This document shows, in pieces, positions 5,569-12,073 of a stretch of 13,443 bases of DNA. This stretch comes from an uncultured Clostridia bacterium (GTDB lineage: Bacteria > Bacillota > Clostridia > Oscillospirales > CAG-272): positions 1-13,443 of the forward strand of contig CAMOLD010000028.1 of assembly GCA_946618395.1 (NCBI GenBank). Reading direction: 5' to 3'. The notes beneath the pieces are model-generated. The model saw only the letters and a program-made list of their open reading frames with translations, had not been told where the DNA came from and did no database searches. The position numbers and the translations under genes are program-made. How positions within the stretch are numbered: position 1 is the stretch's first letter; each line of letters starts with the position of its first letter.

Positions 5569-7956
5569 ATGGGATTTTCCAACCGGGCGCTGATAACGCT
5601 GGAATTTGATAAAATTTGCGCGATGCTGGCGGATTGTGCCCCCACCGAGGGTGCAAAAGAATACGCCGCACGGCTGTTGCCCTCCGATGACGAAGTGGTC
5701 ATCCGGCGCCGCCTTTCGCACACCACCGACGCGCGCCGGCTTGCCGATGAAAAGGGAATGCCCCCGTTTGGCGGCATCCGCGAAGTGGACGGAATTTGCG
5801 AGCGTGCCGAAAAAGGCGCCATGTTGACGCCGCGCGAGCTTTTGGAGGCGGCGCGCGTTCTTCACGCCGCGCGTGCACTTGCCGATTACAACAAGGTCAA
5901 CCGCACCTTTTCCACCTCGCTGGACGAGATTTTCGGGCGGCTTTTGCCCAACCGCACGCTGGAAGATAGAATTACGCGTTCGATTATTTCCGAGGATCTG
6001 ATTGCCGACGAAGCCAGTCGGGAGCTTGCCGAGGTCCGGCGCAAAATCCGCGAGGCGCAAAACCGCATTAAGGATACTTTGCAACACTTTATCAGCGGTT
6101 CCAACGCCAAATATTTGCAGGAAGCCATTGTGACGATGCGCAACGGGAGATACGTTGTCCCTGTGCGTGCAGAAAGCAAAAACGAGGTCAAGGGGTTGAT
6201 CCACGACACCTCGGCTTCCGGCGCCACGGTTTTTGTGGAGCCGATGGCGGTTGTGGAAGCAAACAACGATTTGCGCATGTTGAACGCCAAAGAGGAGCAC
6301 GAAATTGAAAAGGTTTTGTTCGCGCTTTCGGCGGATGTCAGCTCCGCAGCGGAATCGCTCCGGTTGAACTATGCCAACTTGACCGAGCTTGCCTTTTGCT
6401 TTGCCTGCGGCGAGCTTTCGGCGCGCATGAAAGGCGCTGAGCCAACGCTCTCGCGGGAGGAGATTGACCTGATCCGCGCGCGACACCCGTTGATCGAACC
6501 TGATAAGGTTGTTCCCGTTAACATTCGGTTGGGAAAAGAATGCGATACGCTCATTATCACAGGCCCGAACACCGGCGGAAAAACCGTTACCTTAAAGACC
6601 GTCGGGCTTTTGACCCTAATGGCGCAGGCAGGCTTGCATATTCCGGCGGAGCCGGATTCCAAAATTCGCATTTTTGACCACGTTCTTGCCGACATTGGCG
6701 ACGAGCAGAGCATTGAACAGTCGCTTTCCACCTTTTCTTCCCACATGGTCAACATCGTTTCCATCGTGGAGCAGGTGGGAGATCGCTCGCTTTGCCTGTT
6801 TGACGAACTTGGCGCCGGGACCGACCCGGTGGAAGGCGCCGCACTTGCGGTTGCCATTATTGAAGCCGTGCGCGAAAAGGGCGCCGTCAGCGCCGCAACG
6901 ACCCACTATACCGAGCTCAAAACCTATGCGCTCAACACGCCCGGCGTTCTGAACGCCTCGTGCGAATTTGACGTCAAAACGCTCAAGCCTACCTATCGGC
7001 TCATCATTGGAACGCCCGGAAAATCCAACGCGTTTGCCATTTCGGAAAAGCTGGGGTTGCCCAAGGAAATTATTGCCCGCGCGCAGGAAAATCTGAACAC
7101 CGATCAAAAGCAGTTTGAAGAGATGATCGGCAAGCTGGAAGAAGCCAGGCTGGAAGCCGACAAAAACCGCGCGGAAGCCGCACGGTTGCGCGCCGAATAC
7201 GAGCGGAAAGAGAAGGACAGCGAGCGCGCAGTTGCGCAAATGCGCCGGGACGCCGAAAAAGAGATTGCCCAAAACCGGCGGCAGGCCCAGCAAATGCTGC
7301 AAAGCGCGCGTGCCGCGAGCGATTTTATTTTTGCACAGCTGGAAAAAGCCAAAAAAGCCGAGGCATCCGGAAAGCTCCGCGAAGAATTGGACGAGGTGCG
7401 CCGCGCCGTTCGCGCCGAACTGCGAAAGAACGAAAACGTGGTGGACCCGGTGGAAGAGACCTCCGGCAAGCCCTACGTTCTTCCGCGCCCCTTGAAGAAG
7501 GGCGACCGCGTAAAACTTGTGAACATCGGCAAAGAAGGCGTTGTGGTCGATTTGCCGGACCGCGCGGGGAATGTGACCGTTCAAGCCGGTATTTTGAAGA
7601 CCAAGACCGCCCTGGAAAATTTGCGCCTGATTGAAGAACAGGGAATGGTGATTCAATCCGGCAAGGCAAAGCCGGCATCGGACTTTCGCGTGCAGGTCAA
7701 CCGCGATTTTCGCGATGAGATTGATTTGCGCGGAATGCTGGGCGACGAAGGATGGCAAGCGGTGGACAAATATTTGGACGAGGCAACTGTTAGCGGTTTT
7801 ACCAAAGTCCGCCTGATTCACGGCAAGGGGACCGGCGCTTTGAAAAACGCGCTTTGGCAACGCCTGAAAAAAGACCGCCGCGTTGCTTCTTTTCGCATTG
7901 GACAATACGGCGAGGGAGACGGCGGCGTTACGATTGTGGAATTGAAAACCGATTGA
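5569..7956 (+). CDS. mutS2: MutS2: DNA/ribosome-acting ATPase with Smr domain
   Basis: A 795-residue protein of normal MutS2 length. It lacks the mismatch-recognition domain of MutS1. It has the core/clamp region (about 1-310), the ABC-type ATPase with Walker A GPNTGGKT (332-339), Walker B LCLFDE (408-413) and ELGAGTDP, then a charged coiled coil (about 513-625). A C-terminal Smr nuclease domain has DLRG (719-722) and HGKGTG (751-756). MutS2 has been described as an anti-recombinase and, in Bacillus, as a splitter of collided ribosomes; the second role would fit the ribosome-maturation genes upstream. The ATG at 5569 has AAGGAAGG at 5553-5560. The same frame runs open upstream into recO to 5491, but the N-terminus GFSNRALITLEFDKI is the family start. 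Last gene of the plus-strand operon. Confidence 0.95.
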   Translation: MGFSNRALITLEFDKICAMLADCAPTEGAKEYAARLLPSDDEVVIRRRLSHTTDARRLADEKGMPPFGGIREVDGICERAEKGAMLTPRELLEAARVLHAARALADYNKVNRTFSTSLDEIFGRLLPNRTLEDRITRSIISEDLIADEASRELAEVRRKIREAQNRIKDTLQHFISGSNAKYLQEAIVTMRNGRYVVPVRAESKNEVKGLIHDTSASGATVFVEPMAVVEANNDLRMLNAKEEHEIEKVLFALSADVSSAAESLRLNYANLTELAFCFACGELSARMKGAEPTLSREEIDLIRARHPLIEPDKVVPVNIRLGKECDTLIITGPNTGGKTVTLKTVGLLTLMAQAGLHIPAEPDSKIRIFDHVLADIGDEQSIEQSLSTFSSHMVNIVSIVEQVGDRSLCLFDELGAGTDPVEGAALAVAIIEAVREKGAVSAATTHYTELKTYALNTPGVLNASCEFDVKTLKPTYRLIIGTPGKSNAFAISEKLGLPKEIIARAQENLNTDQKQFEEMIGKLEEARLEADKNRAEAARLRAEYERKEKDSERAVAQMRRDAEKEIAQNRRQAQQMLQSARAASDFIFAQLEKAKKAEASGKLREELDEVRRAVRAELRKNENVVDPVEETSGKPYVLPRPLKKGDRVKLVNIGKEGVVVDLPDRAGNVTVQAGILKTKTALENLRLIEEQGMVIQSGKAKPASDFRVQVNRDFRDEIDLRGMLGDEGWQAVDKYLDEATVSGFTKVRLIHGKGTGALKNALWQRLKKDRRVASFRIGQYGEGDGGVTIVELKTD

Positions 7957-7979
7957 TTTTTCTTGAAAAATCGTTTTTT
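7955..7979 (+). terminator. Weak intrinsic terminator after mutS2
   Basis: GATTTTTC (7955-7962), TT, GAAAAATC (7965-7972): a perfect 8-bp inverted repeat followed by GTTTTTT (7973-7979). It begins on the last bases of the mutS2 stop codon. The stem is almost all A-T, so termination may be leaky. Confidence 0.5.
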
Positions 7980-7986
7980 GTAAGCC

Positions 7987-8019
7987 TTTTTTGAAAAAAA
8001 CGCAAAAAAACGGAAAAAA
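7987..8019. other. Helically phased A/T tracts upstream of secG promoter
   Basis: A T6 run (7987-7992) and three A runs (7994-8000, 8004-8010, 8014-8019). The A-run centres are about 10 bp apart, the helical repeat, as in intrinsically curved DNA. They end 4 bp before the -35 box and could act as an UP-like element. Confidence 0.5.
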
Positions 8020-8023
8020 TCTC

Positions 8024-8052
8024 TTGCATTTTCAATTTTGATATGGTAGAAT
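8024..8052 (+). promoter_or_regulatory. Sigma-A promoter of secG
   Basis: TTGCAT (8024-8029), a 17-nt spacer, TAGAAT (8047-8052) with a TGG extension (8044-8046). The expected start near 8059 gives a leader of about 55 nt. Spacing is ideal, the -10 matches 5 of 6 and the -35 matches 3 of 6. Confidence 0.7.
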
Positions 8053-8114
8053 ATAGGGGTATTGAAATCCCTTGCCCGAAAAAAGGGACATTGTTTGGCT
8101 TGGAGGAATGAAAA

Positions 8115-8393
8115 ATGATTATGAATGTTTTAGCTTCGGTTCATCCGTTTTGGATCTATTTTCTCGGCAGTATTATCATTGCGCTTGCCGTTTTCCTTTC
8201 GGTTGTGATTGCAAAGCAATCCGGAAAAGAGGAAGGTCTTTCCGGAACGATCGTTGGCAGCTCGGAATCCTACTTTGGCAAGAACAAGGGCGCCAACAAA
8301 AACGCAATTCTTGCAAAGTTGACCATCATCGGTTCGATTTTGCTGGTTGTGGTTTCTGTTGCTTTGATGATTCTTGTCAAGATTTCGCTTTGA
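8115..8393 (+). CDS. secG: Protein-export membrane protein SecG
   Basis: A 92-residue inner subunit of the SecYEG translocon, slightly longer than the common 70-80. It has two membrane helices, about residues 12-33 and 69-89, joined by the cytoplasmic loop that defines the family: KQSGKEEGLSG (34-44), then SYFGKNKGANKNAILAKLT (52-70). The ATG at 8115 is preceded by GGAGG (8102-8106) with 8-nt spacing; Met3 is a possible second start. It is a single-gene unit with its own promoter and a strong terminator. The rnr-smpB pair that often follows secG in Firmicutes is absent, replaced by a convergent nrnA. Confidence 0.93.
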   Translation: MIMNVLASVHPFWIYFLGSIIIALAVFLSVVIAKQSGKEEGLSGTIVGSSESYFGKNKGANKNAILAKLTIIGSILLVVVSVALMILVKISL

Positions 8394-8398
8394 TTGCG

Positions 8399-8437
8399 TA
8401 AAAAAATCAGCCTGCTCCGTTGGAGCAGGCTTTTTTT
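8399..8437. terminator. Strong bidirectional intrinsic terminator between secG and nrnA
   Basis: AGCCTGCTCC (8409-8418), loop GTT, GGAGCAGGCT (8422-8431), then T6 (8432-8437). An A7 tract (8400-8406) on the other side gives a U-tract for minus-strand transcripts. The 10-bp GC-rich stem serves secG from the left and nrnA, which ends at 8441, from the right. Confidence 0.92.
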
Positions 8438-8440
8438 GTT

Positions 8441-9421
8441 TCAGAACCGATCGGAATGTTCGGATTTGTATTGTTTTACAAGTTCGTCCGCTTCGGAAAG
8501 TAGTTTTTTTGCCTCTTTTTTGCTGTGGACGGTTGCGCCGCAGGCGCAGGCATGTCCGCCGCCGCCGTATTGCTCGGCGAGTCCGCGCACTTCGGCAAAC
8601 CGAGAGCGCAGACGAACGCGGATGCTTCTGTCGTCACACTCCACAAAGGCAAGCCAGATCAAAGAGCCGCGAATGGACTCCATCAGGTAGTTGACCTCGC
8701 TGACCTCTTCCATGGTCAGGTGTTTGTGGCGCCGGAAAGAGCGGCTGATATAAAGCCAGGCAACGCCGTTTTGGGTATATTGAATCTTGCGCGTGATGTT
8801 GGCATGGAATTGCAGAATGCGCGGCTCTTCCAGATACATATTTGCGTAAAGGAACTGTGTATCAACGCCTTTTTCCATCATCTCGGCGGCATAGCGCAGG
8901 GTGGAGGGAGAAGTTTCGCGGTAGCGGAACCTGCCCGAATCGGTTACCATGCCGGCATATAGCAGAGTTGCCGCTTTTTGATTGACCACAAGCTTTTTGG
9001 GAAAGGCGAGCGCAAATTCGGCAATCATTTCGCAGGTGGAGGAGCGGCCGTCTTCCACCCAGGAAAGGTCGCCAAAGGGCTCCACGTTTACGTGATGGTC
9101 GATTTTGATCAGCTCGCGTCCAGCAAACGCCCGCTTGTTGGAAATGCGGCTTTTGGTTGCGCAGTCCACGGTGACAACGGTTGCGGTTTTGTAGTCCTCA
9201 TCGGTGGGGTGTTCTCCCTCGCTTCCAAGATAGGCAAGGTTTTCGTAAAAATCTTCATTGTCCACAAAAATCCGCTTTTCGGGGAAAGAAGCGCGCAAAA
9301 TTTCGGCAAGACCGAGCGAAGACCCCACGGCGTCCCCGTCCGGGTGGATATGCCGGGAGATGATAATGGTTTCGGCGGCGGCAAGCCTGTCGAAAATCTC
9401 TTGCAGTTTTTTCTTTTGCAT
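8441..9421 (-). CDS. nrnA: Bifunctional oligoribonuclease / pAp phosphatase NrnA (DHH-DHHA1)
   Basis: A 326-residue DHH-family phosphoesterase. In Bacillus NrnA degrades 2-5-nt RNAs and dephosphorylates 3'-phosphoadenosine 5'-phosphate. Metal-binding motifs are visible: HPDGD (26-30), Asp86 in TVDCA, DHH (108-110), and TDSGRF around 160-165. The C-terminal DHHA1 substrate motif GGGGH begins at residue 286 and continues ACACGA, where the common form is xxAAG. The start chosen is the ATG at 9421, with GGGAGA 7 nt upstream. An in-frame ATG at 9466 lies inside the perfect hairpin before the gene and a third at 9436 has no good ribosome site, so both are rejected. Other DHH proteins with the same layout exist, so the precise substrate is inferred. 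Confidence 0.9.
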   Translation of the reverse strand: MQKKKLQEIFDRLAAAETIIISRHIHPDGDAVGSSLGLAEILRASFPEKRIFVDNEDFYENLAYLGSEGEHPTDEDYKTATVVTVDCATKSRISNKRAFAGRELIKIDHHVNVEPFGDLSWVEDGRSSTCEMIAEFALAFPKKLVVNQKAATLLYAGMVTDSGRFRYRETSPSTLRYAAEMMEKGVDTQFLYANMYLEEPRILQFHANITRKIQYTQNGVAWLYISRSFRRHKHLTMEEVSEVNYLMESIRGSLIWLAFVECDDRSIRVRLRSRFAEVRGLAEQYGGGGHACACGATVHSKKEAKKLLSEADELVKQYKSEHSDRF

Positions 9422-9428
9422 AAACGAT

Positions 9429-9434
9429 TCTCCC
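9429..9434 (-). promoter_or_regulatory. Ribosome binding site fixing the nrnA start
   Basis: GGGAGA on the minus strand, 7 nt before ATG 9421. It decides against the two in-frame upstream ATG codons at 9436 and 9466. Confidence 0.75.
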
Positions 9435-9440
9435 ATACGA

Positions 9441-9474
9441 AAAATGGATTGAGCGGTTTCGCTCAATCCATTTT
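9441..9474 (-). terminator. Perfect 15-bp hairpin terminating glmS
   Basis: The arms 9441-9455 and 9460-9474 are exact reverse complements around the loop 9456-9459. On the minus strand the stem is followed by a short run of T, as expected for a terminator of the glm operon. It lies 43 nt after the glmS stop and directly before the nrnA ribosome site, and overlaps the -10 of the candidate nrnA promoter. Confidence 0.8.
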
Positions 9475-9498
9475 ATCATAAAACAATGCCGATTGCAA
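9470..9498 (-). promoter_or_regulatory. Candidate sigma-A promoter of nrnA overlapping the glmS terminator
   Basis: On the minus strand TTGCAA (9493-9498), a 17-nt spacer, TAAAAT (9470-9475) preceded by a TGA extension. The expected start near 9463 would fall inside the first arm of the hairpin. The -35 and spacer layout resembles that of the secG promoter. Confidence 0.6.
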
Positions 9499-9516
9499 GA
9501 CTTTTGCAAAAGGATT

Positions 9517-11349
9517 TTATTCCACCGTGACGCTTTTTGCAAGGTTGCGCGGGCGGTCGATGTCGCATCCAAGCAGAAGCGCGGTCTCGTAGGCGATATA
9601 TTGAATGGCGAGCATTGCCGCAAAAACGGTTGCCGCATCCGACGTGGTTGGCAGCAAAACCGTTTCGTCGGCGGTGCCGGGAGGAATGGGAAGATCGTTC
9701 CGGCAAATTAAGGTTACCTGCGCGCCGCGACTGCGCACCTCGCGGATGTTGCTTTCGGTTTTTTCAAACAAATCTTTTTCGGTGCAAATGGCAAGAACCG
9801 GCGTTCCGGGTTCAATCAGCGAGATGGTGCCGTGTTTCAGCTCCCCGGCGGCGTATGCCTCGCAGTGGATATAGGAAATCTCCTTGAGTTTGAGGGACGC
9901 CTCCATGGAAAGGGCATAATCCATTCCGCGCCCGATATAGAAGACGTGCTCGTGGTTGATCAAACCGCGCGCAATTCTATGGTATTGGTTTTCCAGGGTC
10001 AGCATATTTTCGATTGCCGCGGGAACGTCCTCTGTGAGCGCGCGGGTGATGCTATGCGTCTGCGCGTTGTCTATGCGGTTGGTTGCAAGCGCAATGGCGG
10101 CGGCGATCAACCAAAGGACGGTTGCCTGCGTGCAGTATCCCTTGGTGGTTGCAACGGCAATTTCGGGCCCTGCATAGGTATAAATGCGGCGGTCCGCCTC
10201 GCGGGCGATGGTTGTTTCCACGGCGTTGACGATGGCAAGCGTTGGAATGCCGTTTTCCTTTGCATAGCGCAGGGCGGCAAGCGTATCGGCGGTCTCTCCG
10301 CTTTGCGAAATCAGAACCACCAAGGATCCCTTCGGCATGATGGGCGGATGATAGCGGAACTCCGAAGCGATGGAGACGTTGACAGGGATTTTTGCAAGAT
10401 CCTCGATGAGCCGTTGACCGACAAGCCCGGCATGCATGGCAGAGCCGCAGGCAACGATTTGCATAGATTGAATGTCTTTCCAGAAATCTTTTTCAATTCC
10501 GTCGGCGGAAAAATCGGGCAGCCCGTTTGCATCAATCCGCGGGGAAACCGATTTGACAGCCGCGCCGGATTGCTCGTGAATTTCTTTGAGCATAAAGTGG
10601 GAGTATCCGCCTTTTTGGGCGGATTCCGGCGTCATGGTGGTCATATTCCATTCCGGATCGACTTTGGAGCTGTCTTCCAGCATGATTTTGGCGTCGCCAT
10701 GGCGCAGGCGCGCAATTTGATTTTCTTTGAGGGCGCAGTATTCCTTGGTAAAGGGAAGCAATGCGGTCATATCCGAAGCAAGGTAGTAACCGTCGGTTCC
10801 GCGCGCTAAAATCAGCGGGCTTCCGCGCCGGGCGGCAAACACTTCGCCGGTGTGCCCCTCAAACAGAATGGCAAAGGCAAAAGAGCCTTTCATCTCTTCC
10901 ATTGCCGCGCGGATGGATGCAACCGGGTCGCCGGATTGCGCAAAGAAATCGTTGATGAGCGCGGCGGCAACCTCGGTGTCGGTTTCCGAATGGAAGGAAA
11001 CGCCTTTTTCGGAAAGGGCGGCGCGGAGGGATTTGTCGTTTTCGATGATGCCGTTATGCACCAGGGTAACGGCGCCAACGCGATGGGGATGGGCGTTTTT
11101 ATCCGAGGGTCCGCCGTGCGTTGCCCAGCGGGTGTGACCGATGGCGCAATGGCTGATTTCAAAGGGCGTTTCGCGCAATTTTTCTTCCAGAACGCTGATT
11201 CTCCCTTTGCATTTCATGATTTTTGTTTGCGACCCCTGTTCCGCCGCGATTCCGACCGAGTCGTAGCCGCGGTATTCCAGAACTGAAAGACCTTTCATCA
11301 TTTTTGGAATGGCGTTTGCCGTTCCCGTATAGCCGATGATTCCGCACAT
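9517..11349 (-). CDS. glmS: Glutamine-fructose-6-phosphate aminotransferase GlmS
   Basis: A 610-residue cytoplasmic enzyme that makes glucosamine-6-phosphate from fructose-6-phosphate and glutamine, the committed step to UDP-GlcNAc. Cys2 of MCGIIGYTG is the N-terminal nucleophile of the glutaminase. HTRWATHG (72-79), NGIIEN (99-104) and SETDTE (121-126) complete that domain. The isomerase half has two SIS domains, with CGSAMHAG (301-308), SQSGET (348-353) and the family C-terminus PRNLAKSVTVE. The motif TTKGYCTQ (401-408) differs slightly from the usual STKAFTTQ. AAAGGG is the ribosome site, with a long 11-nt spacing. The gene starts 23 nt after the beta-helix gene, leaving no room for a glmS ribozyme leader. 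Confidence 0.97.
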   Translation of the reverse strand: MCGIIGYTGTANAIPKMMKGLSVLEYRGYDSVGIAAEQGSQTKIMKCKGRISVLEEKLRETPFEISHCAIGHTRWATHGGPSDKNAHPHRVGAVTLVHNGIIENDKSLRAALSEKGVSFHSETDTEVAAALINDFFAQSGDPVASIRAAMEEMKGSFAFAILFEGHTGEVFAARRGSPLILARGTDGYYLASDMTALLPFTKEYCALKENQIARLRHGDAKIMLEDSSKVDPEWNMTTMTPESAQKGGYSHFMLKEIHEQSGAAVKSVSPRIDANGLPDFSADGIEKDFWKDIQSMQIVACGSAMHAGLVGQRLIEDLAKIPVNVSIASEFRYHPPIMPKGSLVVLISQSGETADTLAALRYAKENGIPTLAIVNAVETTIAREADRRIYTYAGPEIAVATTKGYCTQATVLWLIAAAIALATNRIDNAQTHSITRALTEDVPAAIENMLTLENQYHRIARGLINHEHVFYIGRGMDYALSMEASLKLKEISYIHCEAYAAGELKHGTISLIEPGTPVLAICTEKDLFEKTESNIREVRSRGAQVTLICRNDLPIPPGTADETVLLPTTSDAATVFAAMLAIQYIAYETALLLGCDIDRPRNLAKSVTVE

Positions 11350-11372
11350 ATTTTATCAAACCCTTTCTGATT

Positions 11373-12059
11373 TTAATTTTCGCGCTTGACGATGATTTGT
11401 TCCGCCGATTTGTAAATATGCCCCTCGGGGACAAAGCCGCGAACAGAGGAGAGCGGATAAACGGTGCTGCGCGCGCCGATGACCGTTCCCGGATTGAGCA
11501 CGCTGTTGCACCCGACCTCTACAAAGTCGCCCAGCATGGCGCCGCATTTGCGCCGCCCGGTTGCAAGCGAATCCGCGCCAAAGCGAATGGCAACGTTGGT
11601 GCGGTCACTTTTGATATTGGACGTGACAGCGCCGGCGCCCATGTGGGCTTTGTAGCCGAGGATCGCATCGCCGATATAGTTGAAATGCGGAACCTGAACG
11701 CCGTCAAACAGAATGCAGTTTTTCAGCTCGGTCGAGTTGCCGACCACGGCGTTTTCGCCAACAATGGCGGAGCCGCGGATGAAGGCGCATTGACGGACCT
11801 GCGCATTCGGGCAAACGATCAGGGGACCGCTGATGGTGGCGTTTGGGGCAACCGTTGCGCTTTTTGCAATCCAGATGCCGGGGGCGGGGGAATCGTATTC
11901 CTCGGGCGAGAGCGTTTCTCCCAATTTCAAAATATATTCGGAGAGCCCGTCCAATGCCTCCCATGGGTAGGTGAAGGAAGCAAGATAGCCGTAGGCGATG
12001 GAATGCTCGGGATATTGGTAAAGCGCTTTGACACGCAGTTGTTCTTCAAAAGCGGGCAT
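11373..12059 (-). CDS. Stand-alone left-handed beta-helix acetyltransferase, GlmU C-domain-like
   Basis: A 228-residue protein made of isoleucine/valine-rich hexapeptide repeats (about 60-205: GIWIAKSATVAPNATISGPL, ...AFIRGSAIVGENAVVGNST) after a short helical N-terminus containing TYPWEAL. Similar Clostridial proteins are often annotated as UDP-GlcNAc pyrophosphorylase, but no nucleotidyltransferase domain or GxGTRM-type loop is present. The stretch STELKN, then PHFNYIGDA, then MGAGAVTSN aligns by eye with the acetyltransferase active site of E. coli GlmU. Lys113, His125 and Tyr128 occupy the places of its Lys351, His363 and Tyr366. Between glmM and glmS this suggests glucosamine-1-phosphate N-acetyltransferase. 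The start ATG 12059 has AAAGGAG 7 nt upstream (12067-12073). In-frame upstream codons overlap glmM and are not used. Function is inferred. Confidence 0.75.
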   Translation of the reverse strand: MPAFEEQLRVKALYQYPEHSIAYGYLASFTYPWEALDGLSEYILKLGETLSPEEYDSPAPGIWIAKSATVAPNATISGPLIVCPNAQVRQCAFIRGSAIVGENAVVGNSTELKNCILFDGVQVPHFNYIGDAILGYKAHMGAGAVTSNIKSDRTNVAIRFGADSLATGRRKCGAMLGDFVEVGCNSVLNPGTVIGARSTVYPLSSVRGFVPEGHIYKSAEQIIVKREN

Positions 12060-12066
12060 GAATTTT

Positions 12067-12073
12067 CTCCTTT
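12067..12073 (-). promoter_or_regulatory. Ribosome binding site of the beta-helix gene
   Basis: AAAGGAG on the minus strand, 7 nt before ATG 12059 and touching the last base of the glmM stop codon (12073-12075). It fixes the start and suggests translational coupling to glmM. Confidence 0.8.

Noticed and set aside
6616..7905. 429-codon minus-strand open frame opposite mutS2
   Set aside because: Long only because of codon bias in mutS2; its Gly/His/Phe-rich translation has no recognisable domain.
8072..8401. 109-codon plus-strand frame overlapping secG
   Set aside because: Overlaps secG in another frame; secG has the family motifs, two membrane helices and the ribosome site.
9422..9466. Longer nrnA start (extra 15 residues)
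   Set aside because: The extension translates the terminator hairpin and the candidate promoter start; the inner ATG at 9421 has the good ribosome site.
9441..9474. Perfect inverted repeat as a transposon end or operator
   Set aside because: Single copy, no duplicated flank or transposase; stem, 4-nt loop and position after glmS fit a terminator.
9832..10809. 325-codon plus-strand open frame opposite glmS
   Set aside because: Shadow of glmS, which carries complete catalytic motifs on the minus strand.
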